From positions 10,056 through 43,079 of the forward strand of contig NZ_MWLN01000225.1 of the NCBI RefSeq assembly GCF_002198655.1: DNA of 33,024 bases, given 5' to 3'. The notes beneath the pieces were generated by a model that worked only from the letters and a program-made list of their open reading frames with translations, did no database searches and was not told the DNA's origin. Made by a program: the position numbers and the translations under genes. Of the stretch, positions 15,921 through 24,259 are shown piece after piece (position 1 is the first letter of the stretch; each line of letters starts with the position of its first letter). The stretch is from Kineosporia sp. A_224 (lineage in GTDB: Bacteria; Actinomycetota; Actinomycetes; Actinomycetales; Kineosporiaceae).

Positions 15921-18900
15921 GTGGTCGACGTGACCGGAGCGGACGACCCGTTCCTGCGAGGGGCCCTCGCCCCGCCGGAGCGCACCCTCGTCGACGTCTT
16001 CCGCGAGACCGTCGCCCGGCACCCGGGCGCTCCCGCGATGGACGACGGCACGTCGGTGCTCACGTACGCGGGCCTGGCCGCCGCGGTCCGGGCGACCGCC
16101 GACGGGCTGCGCGCGGCCGGCATCTCGCGCGGCGACCGGGTCGGCGTCCGGATGCCGTCGGGCACCCACGCGCTCTACACCTCGATCCTCGCGGTCCTGT
16201 CCGCCGGCGCCGCCTACGTCCCCGTCGACCTCGACGACCCCGACGAGCGGGCCCACCTCGTCTTCCGCGAGGCGGACGTCGCCGCGGTGCTCACCGCGGA
16301 CGAGGGCCTCGTCGTCCGCCGGCGCAAGGCCCGGACGGCACGGCCCGCGGCAGGTTCGGAGCCCGAGGGCGCTGCCACCGACCCCACGCCGGACGACGAC
16401 GCGTGGATCATCTTCACCTCCGGGTCGACGGGCACCCCGAAGGGCGTCGCCGTGACGCACCGCAACGCCGCGGCCTTCGTCGACGCCGAGGCCCGGATGT
16501 TCCTCCAGGACCGCCCGCTCGGCCCCGGCGACCGGGTGCTCGCGGGGCTGTCCGTCGCCTTCGACGCCTCGTGCGAGGAGATGTGGCTCGCCTGGCGGTA
16601 CGGCGCGTGCCTCGTCCCGGCGCCGCGCGCCCTCGTCCGCAGCGGCATGGACCTCGGCCCGTGGCTCGTCAAGCAGCGGGTCAGCGTCGTCTCGACGGTG
16701 CCGACGCTCGCGTCGCTGTGGCCGGCGGAGGCGCTGGACGCCGTCCGGCTGCTCATCTTCGGCGGCGAGGCCTGCCCGCCGGACCTCGCCGCCCGGGTCG
16801 TCGTCCCCGGCCGCGAGGTGTGGAACACCTACGGCCCCACCGAGGCGACCGTCGTCGCGTGCGGAGCCACCCTCGACGGCACCGGCCCGGTCCGGATCGG
16901 CCTGCCGCTCGACGGCTGGGACCTTGCGGTCGTCGACAAGGACGGCGCCCGCGTCGCCGAGGGCGAGGTCGGCGAGCTGGTCATCGGCGGCGTGGGCCTG
17001 GCGCGCTACCTCGACCCGGCGAAGGACGCCGAGAAGTACGCGCCGATGCCGACGCTCGGCTGGGACCGCGCCTACCGCAGCGGCGACCTCGTGACCCTCG
17101 ACCGGGCCGGGCTGCTCTTCCAGGGCCGCGCCGACGACCAGGTCAAGCTCGGCGGCCGGCGGATCGAGCTCGGCGAGGTGGACGCGGCCCTCCAGGCGCT
17201 GCCCGGCGTCGCCGGGGCGGCCGCCGCCGTCCGGAAGACCGCCGCCGGCAACCAGATCCTCGTCGGGTACGTCGCGCTCGCGACCGACGAGCCCGCCGGG
17301 GCGGGGAACGGGGCCGGGGACGGCGCGGACGTCGGGACCGAACCCGGGACGGACGGCGCGGCACCCGGTTTCGACGTCGCCGCCGCGACCGCCCGGCTGC
17401 GTGAGAGCCTGCCCGCCGCGCTCGTCCCGCGGCTCGCCGTCGTCGGCACGATCCCGACCCGCACGTCGGGCAAGGTCGACCGGGACGCCCTGCCGTGGCC
17501 GCTCGAGGGCATGACGTCGGAGCCTGCGGTGGCGTCCCACCTCACCGGTACCGCGGCCTGGGAGGCCGAGCAGTGGGCCCGGATCCTCGGCGCGAGCATC
17601 GCCGGCCTCGACGACGACTTCTTCGCCCACGGCGGCGGCAGCCTCGCCGCGGCCCAGCTCGTCTCGGTGCTGCGGACCCGGTACCCCGAGGTCACGGTCG
17701 CCGACGTCTACGAGAACCCGCGGCTCGGTACGCTCGCCGACACCCTCGAGGAGTTCACCCCGTCGGTGAGCTCGACGGACCGCGTCGTCAAGCCGGTCCG
17801 GTGGCAGATGCGCGTCGCACAGACCGTGCTCGGGGTGCCGCTCGCGGCCGTGACCGGGCTGCGCTGGCTGCTGTGGCTCGCCGTCGCCGTGAACCTCCTC
17901 GTGGAACTCGACCTCTGGCGCCCGGACGACGGGACACGGGCCCTGATCTTCACGGCTCCCGGATGGGCGCAGCACGTCTCCTGGTGGTGGGTCGCCCTCG
18001 GTTGGCTCGTCCTCGTCTCCCCGCCCGGCCGGTTCCTCCTCGCCGGCGCCATGGCCCGGGTCGTCACCCGCGGCGTCCGGCCCGGCAACTACCCGCGCGG
18101 CGGCCGGGTGCACCTGCGGATCTGGTTCGCCGAGGCCTGGGCGTCGGCGGTCGGCGCCGACGGGCTGCTCTGCGCGCCGTGGGTCGTGCACTACGCGCGG
18201 CTGCTCGGGGCGTCCGTCGCCAAGGACGTCGACCTGCACGCCCTGCCGCCCGTCACCGGCCTGCTGACCCTCGGGAAGGGCTGCTCGGTCGAGCCCGAGG
18301 TGGACCTGTCCGGGCACTGGGTCGACGGCGACGTGCTCGTCGTGGGCCGGGTCCGGGTCGGGGCCGGCGCGTCGGTCGGCGCCCGGAGCACGCTCGGCCC
18401 GGGTGCCCGGCTCGGCCAGGGCGCCCAGCTCGCCCCGGGCTCGGCGGTGCTCGGCTCCGTGCCGCCCGGCGAGCGCTGGGCCGGCTCCCCGGCCGAGTTC
18501 GACGGCCCGGCGCGGCACGACGCCCCGACCGGGCGGCCGCCGCGCGGGCTGCGCTGGGTGCCCGTCTTCGGGCTCGGAGCGGCCGCGTTCGCCGGGCTGC
18601 CGCTGCTCGCCGCGGGTGCCGGGCTGCTCGTGCTCGCGCCGCGGCTCGACCCTGTGCTCATGTCCGGTGCGGAGGCCGCCCGCACGGTGCTGCTCTGGTC
18701 CCCGCTCGCCGGCCTCGCCGCCTTCACGACGTACGCCGTCGTCGTCGCGGTCGCCGTCCGGCTGCTGTCGGTCCGCCTGACGACCGGCCACCACGCCGTC
18801 CGCAGCCGGGTCGGCTGGCAGGCCTGGGGCGTCGAGCGGCTCATGGACGAGGCCCGCACCTGGCTGTTCCCGCTGTACGCCGGGCTGTTCACCCCGGTCT

Positions 18901-20036
18901 GGCTCCGGATCCTCGGCGCGAAGGTCGGCCGCGGGGTCGAGGCCTCGACGGTCGTCATGCTGCCGAGCCTCACGTCGGTCGGCGAGCACGCCTTCCTCGC
19001 GGACGACACGATGGTCGGCTCCTACGAGCTCTCCGGCGGATGGATGCGGATCGCCCGCGCCAAGGTCGGCAAGCGGGCCTTCCTCGGCAACTCCGGGATG
19101 ACGGCGCCCGGCCGCAAGGTGCCCAAGGACTCGCTCGTCGCGGTGCTCTCCGCAGCGCCCAAGCGGGCCAAGCGGGGCACGTCGTGGGTCGGCAGCCCGC
19201 CGGTGCAGATGCGCCGCGCCGCGCAGGAGACCGACACGAGCCGCACCTATGCGCCGGCGACCCGGCTCAAGGTGGCCCGCGGCACCGTGGAGGCGCTGCG
19301 GATCGTGCCGACGCTGGCCTCGGTGACGCTCGCGGCGGGCGTGCTCGTCGTGCTCCAGGCCGCCGTCGTCACCTGGGGCTGGTGGGCCGCCGCGCTGCTC
19401 GCCGGCCCGGTGCTGCTCGCCGCGGCCGTCGCCGCCGCGGTCGTGACGTCGCTCGCGAAGTGGCTTCTCGTGGGCCGGATCCGGGCCGTCGAGTACCCGC
19501 TGTGGAGCTCGTTCGTCTGGCGCAACGAGCTCGCCGACACCTTCACCGAGATGCTCGCGGCGCCGTTCTTCCTGCGCTCGGCCGCGGGCACCCCGGCGAT
19601 GGTCTGGTGGCTGCGCTCGATGGGCTCGCGGATCGGTCGCGGCGTCTGGTGCGAGTCGTACTGGCTGCCCGAGGCCGACCTCGTGACGCTCGGGGACGGC
19701 GCGACCGTCAACCGCGGGTGCGTCGTCCAGACCCACCTCTTCCACGACCGGATCCTCTCGATGGACCACGTGACCCTCGAGCCCGGCGCCACCCTGGGGC
19801 CGCACGGCGTCGTCCTGCCCGCGGCGACGATCGGCACGTCGTCGACCGTCGGACCCGCCTCGCTCGTCCTGCGCGGCGAGGAGGTGCCCGCCCAGACCCG
19901 GTGGCGCGGCAACCCGATCGTCTTCTGGCCGGACGACGCCCCGCGGGCCACCGGGCCCGCCGTCCGGGTCGAGGAGCCGACCCCCGGGCCGACCCCCGGG
20001 CCGACCGCCGGGGCGGCCCCGGCCGCGGGCGCATAG
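15921..20036 (+). CDS. Pls/PosA-family membrane NRPS (A-T plus beta-helix domains)
   Basis: Single-module peptide synthetase of 1371 residues, relative of epsilon-poly-L-lysine synthetase. It starts at the GTG at 15921 after GGAGG. Adenylation domain ~20-520: FTSGSTGTPKGVAVTHRN, FDASCEEMWLAWRYGA, NTYGPTEAT, YRSGDLV, GRADDQVKLGGRRIELGE and TSGKVDRDALP. Thiolation domain ~535-610 with FFAHGGGSLAAAQ (phosphopantetheine Ser574). Then hydrophobic segments near 630-665, 688-715, 878-910, 922-950 and 1129-1185 alternate with three left-handed beta-helix (hexapeptide-repeat) regions near 750-850, 990-1090 and 1235-1335, as in the Pls C-terminal region. There is no thioesterase or classical condensation domain. 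It should activate one amino acid and join it repeatedly or to an acceptor at the membrane. The C-terminus is a PTPG repeat. The amino acid cannot be read with confidence. Confidence 0.92.
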   Translation: MVDVTGADDPFLRGALAPPERTLVDVFRETVARHPGAPAMDDGTSVLTYAGLAAAVRATADGLRAAGISRGDRVGVRMPSGTHALYTSILAVLSAGAAYVPVDLDDPDERAHLVFREADVAAVLTADEGLVVRRRKARTARPAAGSEPEGAATDPTPDDDAWIIFTSGSTGTPKGVAVTHRNAAAFVDAEARMFLQDRPLGPGDRVLAGLSVAFDASCEEMWLAWRYGACLVPAPRALVRSGMDLGPWLVKQRVSVVSTVPTLASLWPAEALDAVRLLIFGGEACPPDLAARVVVPGREVWNTYGPTEATVVACGATLDGTGPVRIGLPLDGWDLAVVDKDGARVAEGEVGELVIGGVGLARYLDPAKDAEKYAPMPTLGWDRAYRSGDLVTLDRAGLLFQGRADDQVKLGGRRIELGEVDAALQALPGVAGAAAAVRKTAAGNQILVGYVALATDEPAGAGNGAGDGADVGTEPGTDGAAPGFDVAAATARLRESLPAALVPRLAVVGTIPTRTSGKVDRDALPWPLEGMTSEPAVASHLTGTAAWEAEQWARILGASIAGLDDDFFAHGGGSLAAAQLVSVLRTRYPEVTVADVYENPRLGTLADTLEEFTPSVSSTDRVVKPVRWQMRVAQTVLGVPLAAVTGLRWLLWLAVAVNLLVELDLWRPDDGTRALIFTAPGWAQHVSWWWVALGWLVLVSPPGRFLLAGAMARVVTRGVRPGNYPRGGRVHLRIWFAEAWASAVGADGLLCAPWVVHYARLLGASVAKDVDLHALPPVTGLLTLGKGCSVEPEVDLSGHWVDGDVLVVGRVRVGAGASVGARSTLGPGARLGQGAQLAPGSAVLGSVPPGERWAGSPAEFDGPARHDAPTGRPPRGLRWVPVFGLGAAAFAGLPLLAAGAGLLVLAPRLDPVLMSGAEAARTVLLWSPLAGLAAFTTYAVVVAVAVRLLSVRLTTGHHAVRSRVGWQAWGVERLMDEARTWLFPLYAGLFTPVWLRILGAKVGRGVEASTVVMLPSLTSVGEHAFLADDTMVGSYELSGGWMRIARAKVGKRAFLGNSGMTAPGRKVPKDSLVAVLSAAPKRAKRGTSWVGSPPVQMRRAAQETDTSRTYAPATRLKVARGTVEALRIVPTLASVTLAAGVLVVLQAAVVTWGWWAAALLAGPVLLAAAVAAAVVTSLAKWLLVGRIRAVEYPLWSSFVWRNELADTFTEMLAAPFFLRSAAGTPAMVWWLRSMGSRIGRGVWCESYWLPEADLVTLGDGATVNRGCVVQTHLFHDRILSMDHVTLEPGATLGPHGVVLPAATIGTSSTVGPASLVLRGEEVPAQTRWRGNPIVFWPDDAPRATGPAVRVEEPTPGPTPGPTAGAAPAAGA

Positions 20037-20039
20037 GGT
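20034..20039 (+). promoter_or_regulatory. Candidate -10 hexamer built on the NRPS stop codon
   Basis: TAGGGT begins with the TAG stop codon of the NRPS gene and ends five bases before the GTG at 20045. No Shine-Dalgarno sequence precedes the peptidase start, so a leaderless transcript may begin at or next to the start codon. Confidence 0.45.
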
Positions 20040-20044
20040 CGCCC

Positions 20045-21394
20045 GTGATGACGAACCGACGATCGACGGGTCGCGCGCCCGCCGAGGGCTCCGCCGGGGA
20101 CCCCTATCGCCCCAAGAGCGGCGACGACGCCTACCGGGTGCTCCGGTACGACATCGACCTCGATTACCGGGTCGCGAGCAACCGGCTCGACGCGACGGTG
20201 GCGCTCTCCGTGCTGACCCGGCGCGCGACGTCCCGCCTGCACGTCGACCTCGCCGGCCTGCGGGTCGTCAAGGTGCTCGTCGACGGCCGGCCGGCCCGGT
20301 ACGCGCACCGCGGCCGCAAGCTCGTCGTCACGCTGCCGAGGCAGGCACCGGCCGACACCGCCCTGACCCTGTCCGTGCGGTACAGCGGCTCCCCGGCACC
20401 GCTCGACGGGCCCTGGGGCGAGGTCGGCTGGGAGGAGCTGAGCGACGGCGTCATCGTCGCGAGCCAGCCGGACGGCGCGCCGTCCTGGCTGGCCTGCAAC
20501 GACCACCCGGGCGACAAGGCGAGCTACCGCTTCACCGTGACGACGGAGTCGCTCTACACGGTCGTGTGCAACGGCTCGCTCGTCGACCGGCGCGCCGGCG
20601 CCAGCCGGACGACCTGGGTCTACGAGTCGCCGGAGCCGATGGCGACCTACCTCGCGACGGTGCAGGTCGGCCGGTACCGGCTCGTCGACACCGCGATGGG
20701 GCCGGTCCGGCAGCGCGCCGCGGTGCCGCCCCGGCTGCTCGCGGCGTTCGACCACGACTTCGCGCCGCAGGCCGCCATGGTGCGGCTGTTCGAGCGGGTC
20801 TTCGGCCCGTACCCGTTCGAGGCGTACACCGTTGTCGTCACCGACGAGGCGCTCGAGATCCCGCTCGAGGCGCAGGGTCTGTCGATCTTCGGCGCCAACC
20901 ACGTCGACGGCCGGCGCGGCAGCGAGCGGCTCGTCGCCCACGAGCTCGCGCACCAGTGGTTCGGCAACAGCCTCACGCTCGGGCGCTGGCAGGACATCTG
21001 GCTCCACGAGGGCTTCGCGGCGTACGCCGAGTGGCTGTGGTCCCAGGAGAAGGGTCGCGAGACCGCGGACGCCCTGGCCCGCAAGGCCTGGCAGCGGCTG
21101 TCCGGGCTCCCGCAGGACCTCGTCATCGCCGACCCGGGCCCGGACCTCATGTTCGACGACCGGCTCTACAAGCGCGGGGCGCTCGCCGTGCACGCGCTGC
21201 GGCTGACGATGGGCGACGCGGCGTTCGGCCCGATGCTCCGGGCCTGGACGACCGAGCACCGGCACGGCACGGTGACGACCGCCGGCTTCGAGGCGCACGC
21301 GCAGGCCTGGACCCCGGAGCCGCTCGGCGCGCTGTTCACCGCGTGGCTGCGGTCCCCGAAGCTGCCCCGGCTGCCGGCCCCGCCCACCGGCTGA
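20045..21394 (+). CDS. M1-family zinc metallopeptidase
   Basis: Aminopeptidase-like protein of about 449 residues (GTG 20045; ATG 20048 is the next in-frame start). Zinc ligands are in VAHELAHQWFGNS (His298, His302, numbered from the ATG) and WLHEGFAAYAEW (Glu321), with catalytic Glu299. In place of the exopeptidase GxMEN motif it has LEIPLEAQGLSIFG, as in other short actinobacterial M1 proteins. The N-terminal ~200 residues are the beta-rich M1 domain; the long C-terminal helical domain of classical aminopeptidase N is missing. No signal peptide is seen. It starts 8 bases after the NRPS stop and its last 59 bases overlap the converging phosphopantetheinyl transferase gene. It may process the NRPS product or provide self-protection, but this is only inference. 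Confidence 0.92.
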   Translation: MMTNRRSTGRAPAEGSAGDPYRPKSGDDAYRVLRYDIDLDYRVASNRLDATVALSVLTRRATSRLHVDLAGLRVVKVLVDGRPARYAHRGRKLVVTLPRQAPADTALTLSVRYSGSPAPLDGPWGEVGWEELSDGVIVASQPDGAPSWLACNDHPGDKASYRFTVTTESLYTVVCNGSLVDRRAGASRTTWVYESPEPMATYLATVQVGRYRLVDTAMGPVRQRAAVPPRLLAAFDHDFAPQAAMVRLFERVFGPYPFEAYTVVVTDEALEIPLEAQGLSIFGANHVDGRRGSERLVAHELAHQWFGNSLTLGRWQDIWLHEGFAAYAEWLWSQEKGRETADALARKAWQRLSGLPQDLVIADPGPDLMFDDRLYKRGALAVHALRLTMGDAAFGPMLRAWTTEHRHGTVTTAGFEAHAQAWTPEPLGALFTAWLRSPKLPRLPAPPTG

Positions 21395-21983
21395 CGACCG
21401 CGACCGCGGCGGCGTACCCGGTCGGCGCCTCGAGGTCCAGCAGATGCACGGCCGCCGGGTCGGGCAGCGGCAGGTAGGCAGCGACGGTCACGCGCAGCGG
21501 GTGGCGCGGCCAGTCGACGAGCACCGGCGCGGCGTCCGGTGCGGAGACGACGACGGACGACGGCTCGACGAGCAGCCCGACCCCGGCCGCCTTGAGGACG
21601 GCCTCCTTGCGGACCCAGGTCCGGGCCCGGCCGGCGGGGCTCGCGGCGGCCGGGCCGGATCGTTCGCCCGGGTGCAGGGCGACGACCGGGAAGCCGGGGA
21701 ACGCCGTCCCGGCGAGTGCCTCGACGTCGATGCCGACCGGACCGTCGACGCTCACCACGGCAGCGCCGACGCCGCCCGCCGTCGCGACGCTCACGTGGAC
21801 GTCCGGGGCGTCCAGGAGCACCGGCCTGCCGTGCGGGCCGCCGCACGCCGGGCACGGGTCGCGGCCCAGCCGGACGGCGTCCGGTGTCGTCCCGAGCCGC
21901 GGGGCGGCGAGGGCACGCAGCAGCGCGTGGACGTCGTCCGTGCCCGTGACGACGACGTCGAGACCGGCACGGATCCCGGCCAC
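21336..21983 (-). CDS. 4'-phosphopantetheinyl transferase (Sfp-type)
   Basis: Transfers phosphopantetheine from CoA to a carrier-protein serine; 215 residues. It carries the Sfp family sequence DPCPACGGPHGRP, then SVATAGG, the Mg-binding GPVGIDVEAL and the second core motif ARTWVRKEAVLKAAGVG (W-x-x-KEA-x-x-K). The natural partner is the NRPS carrier domain (Ser574) encoded at 15921-20036; this is inference from adjacency. The start is taken as the GTG at 21983, four bases after the preceding dehydrogenase stop with only a weak ribosome site, so translation may be coupled. The 3' end overlaps the metallopeptidase gene by 59 bases, tail to tail. Confidence 0.9.
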   Translation of the reverse strand: MAGIRAGLDVVVTGTDDVHALLRALAAPRLGTTPDAVRLGRDPCPACGGPHGRPVLLDAPDVHVSVATAGGVGAAVVSVDGPVGIDVEALAGTAFPGFPVVALHPGERSGPAAASPAGRARTWVRKEAVLKAAGVGLLVEPSSVVVSAPDAAPVLVDWPRHPLRVTVAAYLPLPDPAAVHLLDLEAPTGYAAAVAVVSRWAGPAAGAASGTAATR

Positions 21984-21987
21984 CGGC

Positions 21988-22842
21988 TCAGACGCCGAAG
22001 ATCTCGCCGATCCGGGCCCGCATCACGGCGGGGTCGACGTCGACGCCGGTCCAGTGCTTGATGCTGATGACGCCCTGGTTGACGAGCATCCCCAGCCCGT
22101 CGAGCACCGTGCAGCCCCGCTCCTCGGCCTGGCGGACGAACAGGGTGCGCGGCGGGTTCGGGATGACGTCGGCGACGACGAGGCCCGCGTGCAGAGAGTC
22201 CAGGTCCACGTCGACCCGGCCCTCGACGTCCGGGTAGAGGCCGATGGACGTCGTGTTGACGACGATCGTCGCGTCGTCCGGCACCCGGTAGGTCGAGTCC
22301 CAGACGACGGGGTCGGACGCCGCGGGCGTCTTCGCCGCGACGAGCGCCGCGAGCTCGGCGCCGCGACCGGCGGAGCGGTTGACGACGGTGACCCGCGAGG
22401 CGCCCGCGAGCGCCGTCTCGACCGCGACCGCTCGGGCGGCGCCGCCGGCGCCGAAGACGACGACGTGCGCGCCGACCGGGTCGGCGACGGTGAGCAGCGA
22501 CGCGAGGAAGCCCTTGCCGTCGGTGTTCTCGCCGAGGTACGAGCCGTCGGGCTGCCGGACGGCGCAGTTCACCGCGCCGATGATCGCGGCGGACCCGCCG
22601 AGGCCGTCGAGGTGCTCGATGACGGCGACCTTGTGCGGCAACGAGCAGTTGAAGCCCGCCCAGCCCATGGCCCGGGCGCCGCGCACGGCGTCCCCGAGGG
22701 CCTCGGGCTGCACGTCGCAGTTGACGTACCGGGCGTCGATGCCGTGGTGGGCGTAGGCCGCCTCGACCATCGCGACCGTCGGGTTCTCGGCGCACGGCGT
22801 CGCGAACGACCCGGTGATCGTCGACAGGAAGTTGACCGTCAT
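21988..22842 (-). CDS. Shikimate dehydrogenase-family protein, atypical substrate pocket
   Basis: NAD(P)-dependent oxidoreductase of the AroE fold, 284 residues, ATG at 22842 with GGAGG just upstream. Recognisable are FNCSLPHKVAVIEHLD (catalytic Lys), GAVNC, LGENTDGKGF (catalytic Asp), the nucleotide loop FGAGGAARAVAVE with VVNRS, NTTSIGLYPD and GLGMLVNQGV. The N-terminus differs from AroE: where the family has an SxS pair that binds the shikimate carboxylate, this one reads TGSFATPCAENPTVA. It may therefore use a related substrate rather than shikimate. It is the first gene of a two-gene unit with the phosphopantetheinyl transferase. Confidence 0.85.
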   Translation of the reverse strand: MTVNFLSTITGSFATPCAENPTVAMVEAAYAHHGIDARYVNCDVQPEALGDAVRGARAMGWAGFNCSLPHKVAVIEHLDGLGGSAAIIGAVNCAVRQPDGSYLGENTDGKGFLASLLTVADPVGAHVVVFGAGGAARAVAVETALAGASRVTVVNRSAGRGAELAALVAAKTPAASDPVVWDSTYRVPDDATIVVNTTSIGLYPDVEGRVDVDLDSLHAGLVVADVIPNPPRTLFVRQAEERGCTVLDGLGMLVNQGVISIKHWTGVDVDPAVMRARIGEIFGV

Positions 22843-22957
22843 CGTCCCTCCACAGCTGGACCCGGGCCAGACCTTACGCGCGAGGCGCCCCGGGCACGAG
22901 CAGGAGCCCGGCCCGGGACGCCCCGGTGCGTGCGTCGGCGCGTGCGCCGACGTCGCG

Positions 22958-23182
22958 TCAGTCGGCGTGCTTCGACAGCGCGACGAGGACGCCCGCGACC
23001 GCGAAGTACTTGTTGCTGCCCAGGTCGCGGACCGTCTTGATGCCGAACGCGGCGGCGAGGTGCTCGGCGTCCGAGTCGCTGACGCCGGCGAGGGCCGCCA
23101 CGGGCGCGTCGAGGATCTCCGCGAGGGACTTGCCCTCGTACGCCTTGTCCAGTGCCTTGTCGAGGTTGACCTGTACTGCCAC
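22958..23182 (-). CDS. Conserved-looking 74-residue protein, helix-hairpin-helix-like
   Basis: Small acidic/helical protein with no signal peptide. It starts at the GTG at 23182, six bases after AAGGAG. The sequence reads DKALDKAYEGKSLAEILDAP, then VSDSDAEHLAAAFGIKTVRD and LGSNKYFAVAGVLVALSK. The segment GVSDSDAEHLAAAFGIKTVRDL resembles the helix-hairpin-helix of DUF4332-like or radC/comEA-like small domains (weak resemblance). Good ribosome site and normal codon use support a real gene. Function unknown. Confidence 0.7.
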   Translation of the reverse strand: MAVQVNLDKALDKAYEGKSLAEILDAPVAALAGVSDSDAEHLAAAFGIKTVRDLGSNKYFAVAGVLVALSKHAD

Positions 23183-23334
23183 GGTCGACTCCTTCGTCGT
23201 CTGCCGGTTCCCCCGTCACGCGTCCGCGTCCGGCGGGTGCGCCGCACGTGCGGCGCCGGGATCACGCTGCCACAGCACCGCCCCGATCGCGAGGACCGCC
23301 GTCCCGGCCGAACGGCGGGTCCTGCGGCGAGGCG

Positions 23335-24186
23335 TCAGGCGGGCAGCGGCTCCGCCGGCGGCAGCTCGGCGAGGCTGTCCCGCTGCGAGAGGGCGACGAC
23401 CCCCGCGATGGCGACGCCGAACGCGGCGACCGCCGCGACCCCCCAGCCGGCGTCGACGCTGTCGCCGAGCCACACGACGCCGACGACGGCCGGCACGGCG
23501 GTCTGGGTGACGATGAGGGCGGACGTCGTCGCGAGCACCCCGGCGCGCTGGAGCGCCGTCGAGTAGAGCAGGAACGCGGTGACACCCGCGATGACGAGGG
23601 CGTACGTCGCGGGGTCGGTCACGAGGGTGCCGACGGACAGGTCCGGCACGACCCGGCCGGCGAGCGCGACGACCGCGTAGCCGCAGCCGGAGAGCAGGCT
23701 GAGACCGACGGCGGCCCACTCGGTGTGGATCCGCCCGACGACCTGGCCGAGGACGACGACCAGACCGGCGGCGAGGAGCAGCAGCGCCCGCTCGCCGGTC
23801 GTCGTCGTCACCGTGCCGTGCGACTCGGCGGCGACGGCGAGCACGAACAGGCCGGAGCAGACCGCGACCACGGCGACCTGCTCGACGCGGCCGAAGGGCG
23901 CGCCCACGGTGCGGGCGGCGAGCACGGCGGTCACGGCGACCGACGACGAGATCACCGCCTGGGCGAGGAAGAGCGGGGCCGTGCGCAGGGCGACGAGGTG
24001 CAGGACGAAGCCGCCGAGGTAGAGCACGACCGCGCCGATGTAGACCGGGTGCCGCAGCAGCCGGACGAGCAGCCGGAAGTCGACGCCCGCCGTGGTCTGC
24101 TCCCGGCGCGCCGAGACGGCCTGGAGGAGCGCGCCGACGCCGAACGCGAGGGCGGCCGCGAGGGCGCAGAGCAGTCCGAGAGCCAC
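23335..24186 (-). CDS. DMT/EamA-like membrane transporter
   Basis: Integral membrane protein of 283 residues with 9-10 hydrophobic segments: for example residues 1-22, 48-68, 73-92, 104-121, 131-150, 156-176, 194-212 and 217-260. Two halves of similar layout suggest the EamA duplication of the drug/metabolite transporter superfamily, in the group sometimes annotated as NIPA-like or DMT family. Substrate cannot be inferred. It starts at the GTG at 24186 with no clear Shine-Dalgarno, but with TAACCT five bases before it on the gene strand. The gap of 152 bases to the 74-residue gene holds no gene. Confidence 0.83.
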   Translation of the reverse strand: MALGLLCALAAALAFGVGALLQAVSARREQTTAGVDFRLLVRLLRHPVYIGAVVLYLGGFVLHLVALRTAPLFLAQAVISSSVAVTAVLAARTVGAPFGRVEQVAVVAVCSGLFVLAVAAESHGTVTTTTGERALLLLAAGLVVVLGQVVGRIHTEWAAVGLSLLSGCGYAVVALAGRVVPDLSVGTLVTDPATYALVIAGVTAFLLYSTALQRAGVLATTSALIVTQTAVPAVVGVVWLGDSVDAGWGVAAVAAFGVAIAGVVALSQRDSLAELPPAEPLPA

Positions 24187-24191
24187 ACCTG

Positions 24192-24197
24192 AGGTTA
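24192..24197 (-). promoter_or_regulatory. Candidate -10 hexamer for leaderless start of the transporter gene
   Basis: On the minus strand TAACCT lies five bases before the GTG at 24186. No Shine-Dalgarno sequence is present. Confidence 0.4.
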
Positions 24198-24259
24198 CGT
24201 CCCCGCGACGCAGCGCGTTCCCCGACCCGGCATGCTCCCAGCCGGGACCCAGCGACCTG

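Noticed and set aside
15669-19805. Minus-strand open frame of about 1380 codons opposite the NRPS gene, rich in Arg, Gly, Pro and His
   Set aside because: It is the antisense of a well-conserved NRPS and the end of the GH1 region; composition is that of a GC-rich shadow frame and no domain is recognisable.
19976-20012. Direct repeat CCCCCGGGCCGA near the NRPS end as a recombination site
   Set aside because: It simply encodes the C-terminal PTPG repeat; no matching copy is seen elsewhere in the window.
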